Shown: positions 8,931 to 18,359, counted from the stretch's first letter. The stretch is 64,000 bases of DNA from Bacteroidales bacterium (GCA_017449525.1 JAFTFL010000006.1:1-64000); one strand, 5' to 3'. Notes: a model not told the origin generated them from the letters alone. A program made the numbers and translations.

Positions 8931-10283
8931 TTAGAATTTCGTTTTTTGAGCCCAACGGAGACCAGCCGTCTGCGCTTCTGAAGAAGATTCGTAAATATTC
9001 TTCACCACAAATTGTCCCGTATGGTCAATGCAGCCCCATTTGCCGTCCATTTGGGCTGGAGCAGCACGATTGTTCCAAGTATAGATAAAAAGTTTTGCAT
9101 CTTCAAAATGCGGCGGGATAACCCAATCACCTTTAAAATTGACATACCCCCAATACTTCGTTTCTGGGTTCTGTATTGGATATAACCAATGTCCTAATTC
9201 CTGTTCGTTATCCCATTCGTAGCCAGCTTTCCAAGCCTCACTACTCAAGATAAACACATTTCGTGAGAGAAGTGTACCATCAGACCCGATACTTGCCCAC
9301 AAACCTTCAAGTTTTGCTGTAGCAAACAAACCCGTATCATTCGTAAAATGTGTTGCTGCCTGGTAAATAGGTTCAATAACCCACTCTCCAGTGTAGTCCA
9401 CCCACCCCCATTTATTCGTTTCTGGATCACTCACAGGTAGGCGCCAATCCGTTTGTGGTCGCTGATGCTCCAACTGCAACAGGGCGTAGTCCGCATCCTC
9501 TCTTGTAAAGAAGATGCAATGGGATATGACGTTGCCATGACGATCTATAGTTCCCCATCTTCCTCCCTTCTTCACCTGTGCATATACGTAATTATTGTCG
9601 CTTCCAAAGTAATCATAATCTTCATATTCTGCAGGAATTGTCCAGCGTCCTAAGTAATTCACATAACCCCACAATTTGGTGCTTTTGTCCTGGGTTGGAT
9701 ATAGCCATGTATCATAATGTCGACCATTAATCCACTGATAACCTGCATTAGTCGCATGCTCTCTCCGCATAAAAACAGGAGCGACAACCATCACCCCTTT
9801 ACCATCTATACAGCCCCATCTCTCATTGATTTTTACAGCAGCGAATGACATTGGATCCTTCCCCTCAAACCGACTCGCACCATCATACACAGGCTGAAAC
9901 TTCCAATTGCCATAATAATCTACAAATCCCCATTTCTCACTGGCAGGATTCTGCGCTGGATACACCCACTTGCCTGGTTCTTCCCCTTTCTCCCACTCCT
10001 TGCCTGCGACCTCAGCCTCCTCCTTTGTCAGGAAAATATTGCGTACAACCATCTGTCCTCGTACATCAATACATCCCCAAAAACGATCCTGCTTTACCAC
10101 GGCAAAACGCTTAAAATGCCCTTCAAAGGGATAGGCATATTGATACTGGGGGGCTATTTCCCACCCCCCATCAGAGTTCCTGTATCCGTAAAGTTTATTT
10201 GAAGTATTGATCGCAAGCGTTTGAGCAACAGACGATACACCCATTGCAATAAACAATAATACAACCCACGCCGATCTATTCAT
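8931..10283 (-). CDS. Exported WG-repeat protein
   Basis: A 450-residue protein with a signal peptide (WVVLLFIAMGVSSVAQ), then nine or ten WG-type repeats, for example KWGFVDYYGNW, RWGCIDGKG, LWGYVNYLGRW, RWGTIDRHG, KWGWVDYTGEW, YWGYVNFKGDW and KWGCIDHTG. Long and short repeats alternate, each pair ending in a surface described by D/N-Y-F-G-x-W and an EEA-xxAG segment. WG repeats form beta-rich scaffolds; no enzymatic role is known. The ATG at 10281-10283 gives the signal peptide and is 33 bp downstream of a TAACTTTG box. Confidence 0.88.
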   Translation of the reverse strand: MNRSAWVVLLFIAMGVSSVAQTLAINTSNKLYGYRNSDGGWEIAPQYQYAYPFEGHFKRFAVVKQDRFWGCIDVRGQMVVRNIFLTKEEAEVAGKEWEKGEEPGKWVYPAQNPASEKWGFVDYYGNWKFQPVYDGASRFEGKDPMSFAAVKINERWGCIDGKGVMVVAPVFMRREHATNAGYQWINGRHYDTWLYPTQDKSTKLWGYVNYLGRWTIPAEYEDYDYFGSDNNYVYAQVKKGGRWGTIDRHGNVISHCIFFTREDADYALLQLEHQRPQTDWRLPVSDPETNKWGWVDYTGEWVIEPIYQAATHFTNDTGLFATAKLEGLWASIGSDGTLLSRNVFILSSEAWKAGYEWDNEQELGHWLYPIQNPETKYWGYVNFKGDWVIPPHFEDAKLFIYTWNNRAAPAQMDGKWGCIDHTGQFVVKNIYESSSEAQTAGLRWAQKTKF

Positions 10284-10315
10284 GAATACGCTCTTACTTG
10301 TATTGTTTCCGTGTG

Positions 10316-10323
10316 CAAAGTTA
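10316..10323 (-). promoter_or_regulatory. -7 promoter box for the WG-repeat gene
   Basis: TAACTTTG followed by CAC on the minus strand, in the 84-bp gap between the upstream secreted protein gene and the WG-repeat start. This suggests the WG gene and perhaps pyrC have their own promoter. Confidence 0.6.
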
Positions 10324-10367
10324 CGTTTTTTTTTGCACACATTGAGAATATACTGCACAACACAGCA

Positions 10368-12233
10368 TCAAAGGTTCATGATTAATTTGATTTTATCCAC
10401 GTCCTTCACCTTATTAAGTTGTTTGTTGGTGAGTGTCCTGTTTGCACTTGCTATGTTTACCAAGAACACTGCCTGTAGCTTTTCTATGCGCGAATATCGA
10501 TTATCCAATTTAGCAAGATCGGCCTCATTGGCCACGACTATAGGCGTATCATACTCCTTTCGAAGACGCTGATAAGCCTTATATGTATGAGATAATTCTG
10601 TTGTTTGTCGACGCAACGCATTGTCGTTTTCCAAAATCGCCTGTGAACGTTTTGCAAATTCAAGAAATACAGTCTGTACGTCTATAAAGTGGTGCAACCC
10701 CTTACAAAATGACACACCATCCTCAATCGTAGCAAACGAAGGGGTAATGATTGTTTGTGCGAGAAGGGCTTTGTAGCCGTCCACCAGTTCTTTGGGGGTT
10801 GTTGAGTGATGCAGCAACGTACTCTCTCTTGCCGCAATGCTATCCCGTTGACGTAGTATCAGCCGATACAACTCTTGCATCTTGTCGAAATCACTGAGAT
10901 ATTGCTCATAGAACTCGGCACCTTTTATTGAGGTGTAGTCTGGCACAAGATTGGTTACCTGCTGCAGGGCTACATACGCCTTGCCCACATCAGAGGCCGA
11001 GCGAGGGATAGAAGCCTGTAAAGTCTGGGCAACTGACAATATTTGCTCTATGTGTTGAATACTTTCCACATAGCGCTTTTGGACTTCGGTAAATTCACGT
11101 ATGCGGTCGTTAAATCGCACTGCCTCCTCTATATTGGCGTAATTGGGCACTTGATTTACTGTCGACAACGTTGTTCTATAACTGGACGCAATATCCTTAT
11201 GCTTTTGACACCGAGCAAGTATTTCTGCCGTTTTCGAAGCAACTTGCTGGCGAAGTGTTATCGTCTCAATATACTGATTCTGTAATCTTATTACAATCCT
11301 GTACTTCCGTGCAAGTTGTTGATACTCCTCAATGGAGCCAAAGCTAATAGGCACATGCATTGTTTTAATGACACGCATGTAGGCCTTATAAACATCCACA
11401 TGTTCCTTACCACTATTAACTCGTAGCTGTTTTTGAAAATCATTAATGCGCTTGGGATAAGAAGAGGGACCAAGTATACTATCTAATATATGGTGCTGCA
11501 ATTCATGTAGCTGATGTACTTGCCGTACAATAGTAGTCGTCGAAGATGTAGCGCTGTTCGGATATTTGTTATAGAGTGTAAGATACGAATAGAATAAATC
11601 CTTCATATCTTTCTGCCTCACCTTATCATCACTAGGTTGAACCTGACACTCCTCTGCAATCTGAAGATGAAGTCTCAACGACTCTTTCTGCATTTCAGCA
11701 AGTATTGAATCTGCTTCCTGCTGCCTCCTCTTCTCTCGCTTGCGCGCCGCTGCCTCTGCCGCCTTAATTTCAGCAATCATTTGCTGTTGTGCCTCTCGGT
11801 CATAGTACTGCATACGTCTCACCAAAAAATGACTGCACATAGTAAGCGTTGAGAGGAATCTTTCGCTTCCAATCGCAGCGGTCGAACTATCAATCCATAG
11901 TAGACTATCCGTAATCTTGTAATTGTTCCGTAGACTACTTGTCATGCGGAGTATTTTAATATTAAGCAGATTGCACTTAGAAGACAACTGAGCTGGTGTC
12001 TCTCCTACACTTTCATCCAACCAGGCTTGCAGTGTCACTGTATCCGCCACCAACGCCGTGTCAATTCCATAATTAGCAGCGAGATGCTCAACCCGTATCG
12101 TTACATACTGCCGTTCCTCCGCAACTGGATCTTCCACCGAACACCGCAACGGAGCAGCCGACACACTGGTGCCGGCTGCCATTAGGGTCAGAATAATCTC
12201 TATCAGTGCAAATATCCCTTTTGCCTTTCTCAA
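10368..12233 (-). CDS. Secreted alpha-helical protein of unknown function
   Basis: A 621-residue protein not recognised. It has an N-terminal hydrophobic signal (IFALIEIILTLMAAG, cleavage near VSAAP) and a long Gln/Lys/Arg/Glu-rich helical body. A charged segment around residues 145-180 is coiled-coil-like. Several repeats of about 90 residues share forms such as TLRQQVASKTAEILARC / SIAARESTLL, each with a Y-x-x-L and a P-x-Y/F-A/T-x-I-E/K turn (NYANIEEAVRF, DYTSIKGAEFY, SFATIEDGVSF). No ATG is available upstream; the start appears to be TTG. The gap to the PurF-like gene is only 18 bp, so they are probably cotranscribed. Confidence 0.75.
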   Translation of the reverse strand: MRKAKGIFALIEIILTLMAAGTSVSAAPLRCSVEDPVAEERQYVTIRVEHLAANYGIDTALVADTVTLQAWLDESVGETPAQLSSKCNLLNIKILRMTSSLRNNYKITDSLLWIDSSTAAIGSERFLSTLTMCSHFLVRRMQYYDREAQQQMIAEIKAAEAAARKREKRRQQEADSILAEMQKESLRLHLQIAEECQVQPSDDKVRQKDMKDLFYSYLTLYNKYPNSATSSTTTIVRQVHQLHELQHHILDSILGPSSYPKRINDFQKQLRVNSGKEHVDVYKAYMRVIKTMHVPISFGSIEEYQQLARKYRIVIRLQNQYIETITLRQQVASKTAEILARCQKHKDIASSYRTTLSTVNQVPNYANIEEAVRFNDRIREFTEVQKRYVESIQHIEQILSVAQTLQASIPRSASDVGKAYVALQQVTNLVPDYTSIKGAEFYEQYLSDFDKMQELYRLILRQRDSIAARESTLLHHSTTPKELVDGYKALLAQTIITPSFATIEDGVSFCKGLHHFIDVQTVFLEFAKRSQAILENDNALRRQTTELSHTYKAYQRLRKEYDTPIVVANEADLAKLDNRYSRIEKLQAVFLVNIASANRTLTNKQLNKVKDVDKIKLIMNL

Positions 12234-12251
12234 TGCAATATCAATTCTTAC

Positions 12252-13661
12252 TCAAATAGTGTAACTCGAACCGTCAAAACAATGTGTACAAACCTTCTCC
12301 TTATCCATTCCAATAGCATCGCACAACGTCTGCAGACTATTGAAGCGCAAACTATCTACACCTACATGTTTGCGAATCATTTCCACCATGCGCGCATATT
12401 TCGTGCTTGTCTCATCCTGATAGTCTTGCACATTACGAATTTCACCACCTTCCAGTTCCTCTATGCACCGGCGAGCTATAAGTTCCATATCCGTTTTTGA
12501 TGCCGAAAAATTGAGAAACTGACATCCATGCAATAGTGGAGGACAGCTAATACGTACATGAACTCGACGTGCACCTGCATCATACAACATCTTCACATTA
12601 TCACGAAGTTGAGTACCTCTCACTATACTATCATCGCAAAACACCACTTCTTTCCCCTCTAAAACCTTCTTACTTGGTATCAATTTCATTTTTGCCACAA
12701 GATTGCGAGCTTCTTGATTAACTGGCATAAAACTACGAGACCAGGTCGGCGTATATTTCAGAACACCCCTTTTGTATGGCACACCACGTCCCTCTGCATA
12801 GCCAAGTGCCATGCCAATACCGCTATCTGGTATTGCGCTTACGAAGTCAGGTTGTACATCATTATCCGACTGCCCCATCGCATACCCTAACTGATATCTA
12901 ACCTCTTCTGCACTTCGTCCTTCATATTCCACACATGGGTAGCCGTAATAAATCCACAAGAACGAACATATCTGCATACGTTCATTCGGGGCAATCAATT
13001 GGTGCAATCCATCGTGAGAAATCAAAATAGCTTCGCCTGGTCCAACAAATCGAGTAGTCGTGTAATCCAAATTAATGTAGCTATGACTTTCCGATGCCAC
13101 TGCGTAGTCCGTACCACGTCGACCAATTACAAGAGGTGTCCGCCCAAGCGCATCACGGGCCGCAATAATACCTTGAGGCGTAAGTATAAGCATACTCACA
13201 CTCCCTTTGACGTTCTCATACACATTTCGTATGCCATCTGCAAAATCACGTCCTTGCGTAATCAGCAGAGCGACCAACTCCGTAGGGTTAGTTCCACCCA
13301 TGCTCAATTCAGTGAACTGCTGTCCCTTACTCAAACACATCTGCTCAAGTTCTTCCAGGTTCAAAATCTTGCTAACCGTAACTACAGCAAAACGACCAAG
13401 GTGAGAGTTAACCACAATGGGTTGAGGGTCTGTGTCGCTAATCACTCCAATACCTTTATTGCCGAGCATTTCATGTACATCGGCACTAAATTTGGTGCGG
13501 AAGTAGCTGTTTTCAATATTGTGAATATTGAGATGAATGTGGTCGCCATCCATCGTGCTCATACCAGCACGACGGGTACCAAGGTGCGAATGATAGTCCG
13601 TCCCATAGAATAAGTCCGTTGCACATTCTTTCTGCGATACTACTCCAAATAATCCACTCAT
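12252..13661 (-). CDS. PurF-like amidophosphoribosyltransferase homologue lacking Cys nucleophile
   Basis: A 469-residue homologue of glutamine PRPP amidotransferase. The N-terminus is MSGLFGVV, where true PurF has a Cys immediately after Met (or after a propeptide), so the Ntn glutaminase nucleophile is replaced by Ser. The phosphoribosyltransferase half is intact: the PRPP loop is VFCDDSIVRGTQL and a KYTPTWSRSFM segment corresponds to the PurF GRSFI region. Cysteines in GYPCVE, HGCQF and CTHCF occupy places like the Fe-S ligands of Bacillus PurF. It may be ammonia-dependent, regulatory, or act on another acceptor. Promoter box TACTTTTG at 13715-13722. Confidence 0.82.
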   Translation of the reverse strand: MSGLFGVVSQKECATDLFYGTDYHSHLGTRRAGMSTMDGDHIHLNIHNIENSYFRTKFSADVHEMLGNKGIGVISDTDPQPIVVNSHLGRFAVVTVSKILNLEELEQMCLSKGQQFTELSMGGTNPTELVALLITQGRDFADGIRNVYENVKGSVSMLILTPQGIIAARDALGRTPLVIGRRGTDYAVASESHSYINLDYTTTRFVGPGEAILISHDGLHQLIAPNERMQICSFLWIYYGYPCVEYEGRSAEEVRYQLGYAMGQSDNDVQPDFVSAIPDSGIGMALGYAEGRGVPYKRGVLKYTPTWSRSFMPVNQEARNLVAKMKLIPSKKVLEGKEVVFCDDSIVRGTQLRDNVKMLYDAGARRVHVRISCPPLLHGCQFLNFSASKTDMELIARRCIEELEGGEIRNVQDYQDETSTKYARMVEMIRKHVGVDSLRFNSLQTLCDAIGMDKEKVCTHCFDGSSYTI

Positions 13662-13714
13662 AGTGTTACTGTTTTAAGATGATAGTTGTATATATTGGTT
13701 GTCAATTGAGGCTG

Positions 13715-13722
13715 CAAAAGTA
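13715..13722 (-). promoter_or_regulatory. -7 promoter box for the PurF-like gene
   Basis: TACTTTTG followed by CAGCC on the minus strand, 53 bp upstream of the PurF-like start codon. It matches the TAnnTTTG consensus. Confidence 0.55.
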
Positions 13723-13877
13723 CGCATTTTCTTGCAAATCACCCATAAAGAAACACCTTTTTTGAACAGCACCACACAGTGCAGGGCGACCACCTTATGC
13801 GACACACTGTACACAACCGAATCCGACAAAGAAAACTAGCTATGAAGAGCATGAACAGGAACTTGGCATTTTTTGCG

Positions 13878-13885
13878 TAACTTTG
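13878..13885 (+). promoter_or_regulatory. -7 promoter box reading into the inverted repeat
   Basis: TAACTTTG followed by CACC. The predicted start near 13892 would make a transcript beginning just ahead of the 238-bp inverted repeat and leading to the methylase gene 370 bp downstream. Confidence 0.5.
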
Positions 13886-13946
13886 CACCGTCTTTTACTC
13901 GGAGTCCACACTGGGTGGGTGGGGAAAAGGCAGGATATAACAAGAA

Positions 13947-14184
13947 GAAAGATAGACGTGAGCTACACGTTTTATCTGCGGCGTACAGAATCTCGCACAT
14001 TCAGTAGCCTACCGCACGATAAAGCAATGTCTGCACGTCCATGGGATGCATTTACGAGCGTGCATTTTATCATTCCACGCTGCGCAAATGCACAGCGTGG
14101 GCTTCGGCATTGCTTATCCTCGGTAGGTAGGCATGCGAGAGCCTTGTACGCGGGATAAGTAAAGAGCAGGACACCCGCGCTTTC
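13947..14184. repeat. 238-bp imperfect inverted repeat with internal hairpins
   Basis: The left arm 13971-14029 and right arm 14108-14160 pair through blocks TTATC, GCGTACA, TCTCGCA, CCTACCG, GATAA and GCAATG in the same order, with small bulges. Weaker pairing extends outward to GAAAG / CTTTC at 13947 and 14180. The centre has a further hairpin, CCACGCTG / CAGCGTGG (14075-14082, 14093-14100), and a small ATGCA / TGCAT stem (14046-14065). No target-site duplication is evident. It could be a MITE-like element or a structured leader RNA; reading frames on both strands here mirror the symmetry. Confidence 0.75.
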
Positions 14185-14258
14185 TTTCTGCAAAATAACA
14201 AACAACATGTTTTACTGTGGCAGTTGGTGTCAGCCACGTGCAAAGTTGCTCGTCGCTC

Positions 14259-16742
14259 ATGAGCCCCAATGCGTACGCAGTAGATTCGTCTACCACGCGT
14301 TCATCGTCCACCATCAAACACTGGCCAGCAAAGGCGCTGTCCTCTATTGCCTCCTCCATTACTCAGCGCAAAACATTAATTGTCGAACTGCTACAGCACG
14401 ATACCGATGCCACAACGCGCTTTTCAAAGTTCCAGTTCGATATGCAGCAAGCTCTTCACTCAGAGCTTTCCGAGAGTCAGGCTATTGAACTGCTGTCGCA
14501 GATTTCAGTATTAAAACCCCTCTTTGATTCATTATTACCCCCTTCTGACATCACACCCAAAGAGCCGTTCTGGCACTCTTTACATGCCGTCATACAGCAC
14601 CTCTTCGCCTGCACAACCACCGAAGAACCGAACCAAGCCATCGCCGATCTGCTGGATTACTATTATCTACATAGTTCTACTGTAATAGATTCCACCCACA
14701 GACAAAGCGTAATTATGGAACTATGCAACCAGATAATCAGTGCCACATCTCCACAGCTAAAAGAGCAACTGGGCATCGTCTACACTCCCGTTGAGGTTGT
14801 CGACTTTGTGGTTAGGAGCGTTGAGGACGTTCTATACAAACATTTTGATGCATCTATCAACGATCCTCATATCAAGATTATCGACCCCTTCACTGGTACA
14901 GGTATATTTATTGCGCGCTTACTCCAATGTGGCATTATTCGTTCTGAAAACATCCAACGGAAATACATGAAAGACATATTTGCTTTTGAGATTGTACCTT
15001 TGTCATGTTTAATATCACGAATAAATCTCGGGCTTGTCTATGCCGAACATCAAGGAAATATAAGCTACACCCCCTTACCAGGACTACAATTAGCGGACAC
15101 CTTCGCACTTGGTGAAGTAGCATATACAGTAAAACAACCGCAGCAATCCAAACTAATTACGGTTATCATGAGCAATCCGCCCTACTCGGCTGGTCGACAT
15201 GTACCCAGGGGTAAATATCCACATCTTGAATCAGCCATTGAGTCCAACTACGTGCAACAGAGCACAGCCAAACTGAAAAGTTCCCTCTACGACTCTTACA
15301 TCAAAGCCTTTCGACTCGCGACCGACAGTATCGGCGCAAATGGGATTGTTGCCTTTGTCTCCAACGGTGCATGGCTCGACAACAACGCCTTCGACGGCTT
15401 TCGTCGTCGCATTGAGCAAGAATATGCAGCCGTCTATGTTTTAAATCTGAGAGGCAATCAGCGCACAAGTGGTGAGAGGTCGAGGCAAGAGGGTGGTAAA
15501 ATATTTGGTGATGGCAGCAGGGCTCAAGTCTGTGTAACTGTGCTTGTCAAGCAACCGCATACTGGGAAAGCCATCATCCGCTACCACGACATTGGCGATT
15601 ACCTCAGTCGTAAGGAGAAACTGCAGTTGGTCAACTCTTTTAAATCCATTGTCGATATGCCCATGACAACCATTCATCCCAACTCCCATGGCGACTGGAT
15701 TAATCAGCGCAGCATACAGTTTGACAAGTTTATCCCTTTAGCTCCTCCCCAATCAAATCACAGCGAGACATCCTTTTTCATAGACTCCGTAGTCGGCATC
15801 AGCACTGGGCACGATGATTTATTCTACAACCTCGACAACAATACATTACAATCTATCATTACCAACTCTTCACGTGCAAAGTCCTCAATGTTCACACAGA
15901 AAGCCAACACACCACGAATTATCAGCTGCCTATATCGCCCTTTTTGCCCTCAATGGCTACTTTACGACCGTCAACTCCTCAATCGTCCAGGTCGTTGGGA
16001 CTTGTTGTTTCCCTCCGAAAGTGCTCACAATCTAATTATCTGTATTTCGGCTGCAGGCTCAAAGAAGGAGCCCTCTGTGCTAATTTCTGACAGACCTGTT
16101 GACAAGCATCTACTCGGCGACACCATTTGCCTGCCTCTATACATATATTATATAGGGCACAACCGCCTTCCCTCCTCCTCCGTACGACATGATGCAATCA
16201 GCGACTCTATTCTTGCACAATCCCAAGAACTCTATGGCCAGTCTATCACCAAAGATGACATCTTTTTCTACGTCTACGGACTCCTCCATAGCCGAGACTA
16301 CATATCGTGTTTCCGCAACGACTTGCATCGCGTTCCAGCACGTCTACCTCTGCTACCCAACCACAACGATTTCATATCGTTTGTCTCCGCGGGTCGAAAA
16401 CTTGCGAAACTGCATCTCTCATTTCACTCCCCAGAGCTATTCAATGCACAGTACGCGTCATCTTCCTCTTCTACAAAAAAACAAGCGCCTAAAAACCTTC
16501 GTGCCTTGAGAGAGCACAACGTCGTCCACTTCGGGAGTGAACTTGAAGATTTACTCATCCCCGCACGCACTCTTGAATATCAGTTGGGAGGCAAAAGTGC
16601 TATAGAATGGGTAGTGGAACGCTACGAAATTGATGGTACATTTTCTGCATCCGACGTCAAAGCCTACTTACAACATGTGGTAGATATCAGTTTGCGTACC
16701 CTTCAAATTATTGATAACCTACCATCCCTTCAACTGAACTGA
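14259..16742 (+). CDS. Type ISP-like N6-adenine DNA methylase, nuclease/helicase half absent
   Basis: About 827 residues from this ATG; a GTG at 14217 would add 14, and the first ~60 residues are Ser/Thr-rich and doubtful. Methylase motif I is DPFTGTG (about 209-215) and the catalytic NPPYS motif starts at about residue 306, the gamma-type N6-adenine arrangement of type IIG / ISP enzymes. The remaining ~450 residues match the C-terminal target-recognition part of the predicted-helicase / type ISP family (COG4889), ending with a coupled helical domain. Members of that family usually carry an N-terminal nuclease and superfamily 2 helicase; here no trace of either is found upstream, where an inverted repeat lies instead. 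It may be an orphan methyltransferase or a truncated remnant. Confidence 0.8.
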   Translation: MSPNAYAVDSSTTRSSSTIKHWPAKALSSIASSITQRKTLIVELLQHDTDATTRFSKFQFDMQQALHSELSESQAIELLSQISVLKPLFDSLLPPSDITPKEPFWHSLHAVIQHLFACTTTEEPNQAIADLLDYYYLHSSTVIDSTHRQSVIMELCNQIISATSPQLKEQLGIVYTPVEVVDFVVRSVEDVLYKHFDASINDPHIKIIDPFTGTGIFIARLLQCGIIRSENIQRKYMKDIFAFEIVPLSCLISRINLGLVYAEHQGNISYTPLPGLQLADTFALGEVAYTVKQPQQSKLITVIMSNPPYSAGRHVPRGKYPHLESAIESNYVQQSTAKLKSSLYDSYIKAFRLATDSIGANGIVAFVSNGAWLDNNAFDGFRRRIEQEYAAVYVLNLRGNQRTSGERSRQEGGKIFGDGSRAQVCVTVLVKQPHTGKAIIRYHDIGDYLSRKEKLQLVNSFKSIVDMPMTTIHPNSHGDWINQRSIQFDKFIPLAPPQSNHSETSFFIDSVVGISTGHDDLFYNLDNNTLQSIITNSSRAKSSMFTQKANTPRIISCLYRPFCPQWLLYDRQLLNRPGRWDLLFPSESAHNLIICISAAGSKKEPSVLISDRPVDKHLLGDTICLPLYIYYIGHNRLPSSSVRHDAISDSILAQSQELYGQSITKDDIFFYVYGLLHSRDYISCFRNDLHRVPARLPLLPNHNDFISFVSAGRKLAKLHLSFHSPELFNAQYASSSSSTKKQAPKNLRALREHNVVHFGSELEDLLIPARTLEYQLGGKSAIEWVVERYEIDGTFSASDVKAYLQHVVDISLRTLQIIDNLPSLQLN

Positions 16743-16808
16743 CTATTGCAAACATCTGCCCTCCACCCCGGTTCACTCGGCGAAGTTTCTTCTCCTTAAT
16801 ACAAACAT

Positions 16809-16840
16809 AAAATAGGCAGTCATTGCTGACTGCCTATTTT
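16809..16840. terminator. Bidirectional terminator between methylase and hutH
   Basis: Perfect 14-bp arms AAAATAGGCAGTCA and TGACTGCCTATTTT around a TTGC loop. The A/T ends supply a T-run on both strands, appropriate for the convergent genes that end at 16742 and 16863. Confidence 0.92.
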
Positions 16841-16862
16841 ATTTATACAAGCGTGAAACATT

Positions 16863-18353
16863 TCAATCAATACGCATTTCTTGTAAGAATCGTACACTGG
16901 CGTGTATGTGGCGGAACATAACCTCATCCTCGTCTATAAAGTTCACCTGCCTACGATATTCGGCCACCAAAGATTCAATGAAGTTCGAAGAGCGCAACGG
17001 CCGACGAAATTCGAGTGCTTGCGCCGCATTGAACAACTCAATAGCCAACACCCTTTCCGTATTATCGGCCACTCGCAAACACTTAGTTGCTGCATTACCG
17101 CCCATACTGACAAGGTCTTCTTGATTTTGGCTGCTCGGTATGCTGTCCACACTGCAAGGCGTACACAACTGCTTGCTTTGGCTAACAATGGCGGCAGCCG
17201 TATACTGAGGAATCATAAATCCACTATTCAAACCTGGCTTAGCGACGAGGAATGAGGGCAAGCCTCGTTTGGCATCAACCAGCTGATATGTGCGCCGCTC
17301 GCTTATGCTACCAAGCTCTGCCAATGCAATCGCAAGAAAGTCCAAAACCATCGCCAACGGCTCACCGTGGAAATGACCACCACTGATCACAAGGTCTTCT
17401 TCTGGAAGCACAATAGGATTGTCCGTCGTCGAGTTTATCTCCGTCTCAACAACCGACTCTACATACGCTATTGTATCCTTTGCAGCGCCGTGCACTTGTG
17501 GTGCACAGCGGAAACTATATGGGTCTTGTACGTGCTCCTTATGGCGTGATATCAGTTCACTGCCCTCCGTATACTTGCGGACGGCCTCGGCCGTCTGCAG
17601 TTGGCCTTTGTGCGGACGCACCAAGTGCAAGCACTCGTAGAACGGCTCAATACGGCCATCGAACGCATCCAAACTCAGTGCCAATATCATGTCGGCCTGG
17701 CGGCTCAGCCTACGGGCTTTGAGTAGCGTCCATACTGCGTAACTGCTCATAAACTGGGTTCCATTGAGCAATGCCAACCCCTCTTTACTTTGCAATTCTA
17801 TAGGTTGCCAGCCCTTCTCCTTGTACACAGCTGCAACATCCATGCGTTGCCCTTTGTAGTACACTTCACCCATGCCCAACACAGCTGGCAGCATCAAATT
17901 GGCCAACGGACACAAATCGCCACTGGCTCCAAGCGAACCCTGTTGGTACACCACTGGCAGCACGTCCTCATTATAGCAGTCTATCAGACGCTGCACTGTA
18001 CGCAACTGCGCACCGCTGTATCCAAAACAAAAGTTCTGAGCCTTCAGAAGAAGCATCAGCCTCACTATCTCTTGAGGTACTTCCTCTCCTACACCGCATG
18101 CGTGAGACATGACCAAGTTCTTCTGCAGCTGCGAGAGTTGTTCCTTGCTAATCGAGATGTTGCACAGCGAACCAAAACCAGTGGTTACCCCATAGATTGG
18201 TTCTTTCTGGGTTTCCATCTTGCGATTCAAGTACTCACGGCAACGGACTATGCGTTCTTTGGCATCTTCGCTAAGTGCCAAAGTCATGCGACCATTGAGT
18301 ATCTCACTGATGCGGTCGAGCGTAAGACGTTCCGCTCCCAAATAATAAGTCAT
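16863..18353 (-). CDS. hutH: Histidine ammonia-lyase
   Basis: A 496-residue aromatic amino acid lyase of the MIO family, removing ammonia from histidine to give urocanate. The self-cyclising Ala-Ser-Gly is at residues 143-145 in GSLGASGDLCPL, and the N-terminal YGVTTGFG loop supplies the catalytic Tyr at 54. The length is typical for HutH. The other hut genes that usually accompany it in Bacteroidales are not adjacent, so a tyrosine- or phenylalanine-type lyase activity cannot be fully excluded. The ATG at 18351-18353 was chosen over an upstream TTG. Confidence 0.9.
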   Translation of the reverse strand: MTYYLGAERLTLDRISEILNGRMTLALSEDAKERIVRCREYLNRKMETQKEPIYGVTTGFGSLCNISISKEQLSQLQKNLVMSHACGVGEEVPQEIVRLMLLLKAQNFCFGYSGAQLRTVQRLIDCYNEDVLPVVYQQGSLGASGDLCPLANLMLPAVLGMGEVYYKGQRMDVAAVYKEKGWQPIELQSKEGLALLNGTQFMSSYAVWTLLKARRLSRQADMILALSLDAFDGRIEPFYECLHLVRPHKGQLQTAEAVRKYTEGSELISRHKEHVQDPYSFRCAPQVHGAAKDTIAYVESVVETEINSTTDNPIVLPEEDLVISGGHFHGEPLAMVLDFLAIALAELGSISERRTYQLVDAKRGLPSFLVAKPGLNSGFMIPQYTAAAIVSQSKQLCTPCSVDSIPSSQNQEDLVSMGGNAATKCLRVADNTERVLAIELFNAAQALEFRRPLRSSNFIESLVAEYRRQVNFIDEDEVMFRHIHASVRFLQEMRID

Positions 18354-18359
18354 ACTGTA

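Noticed and set aside
13883-14158. 91-codon plus-strand frame before the methylase
   Set aside because: It begins inside the predicted promoter box and most of it is the inverted repeat.
13947-14184. Insertion sequence with terminal repeats
   Set aside because: No transposase frame lies between the arms and no target duplication was found; kept only as an inverted repeat of unknown nature.
14207-14488. Frame starting at ATG 14207 that might be the methylase N-terminus by frameshift
   Set aside because: It continues past 14400 in a different frame from the methylase and shows no helicase or nuclease motifs, so a simple frameshift does not restore the missing half.
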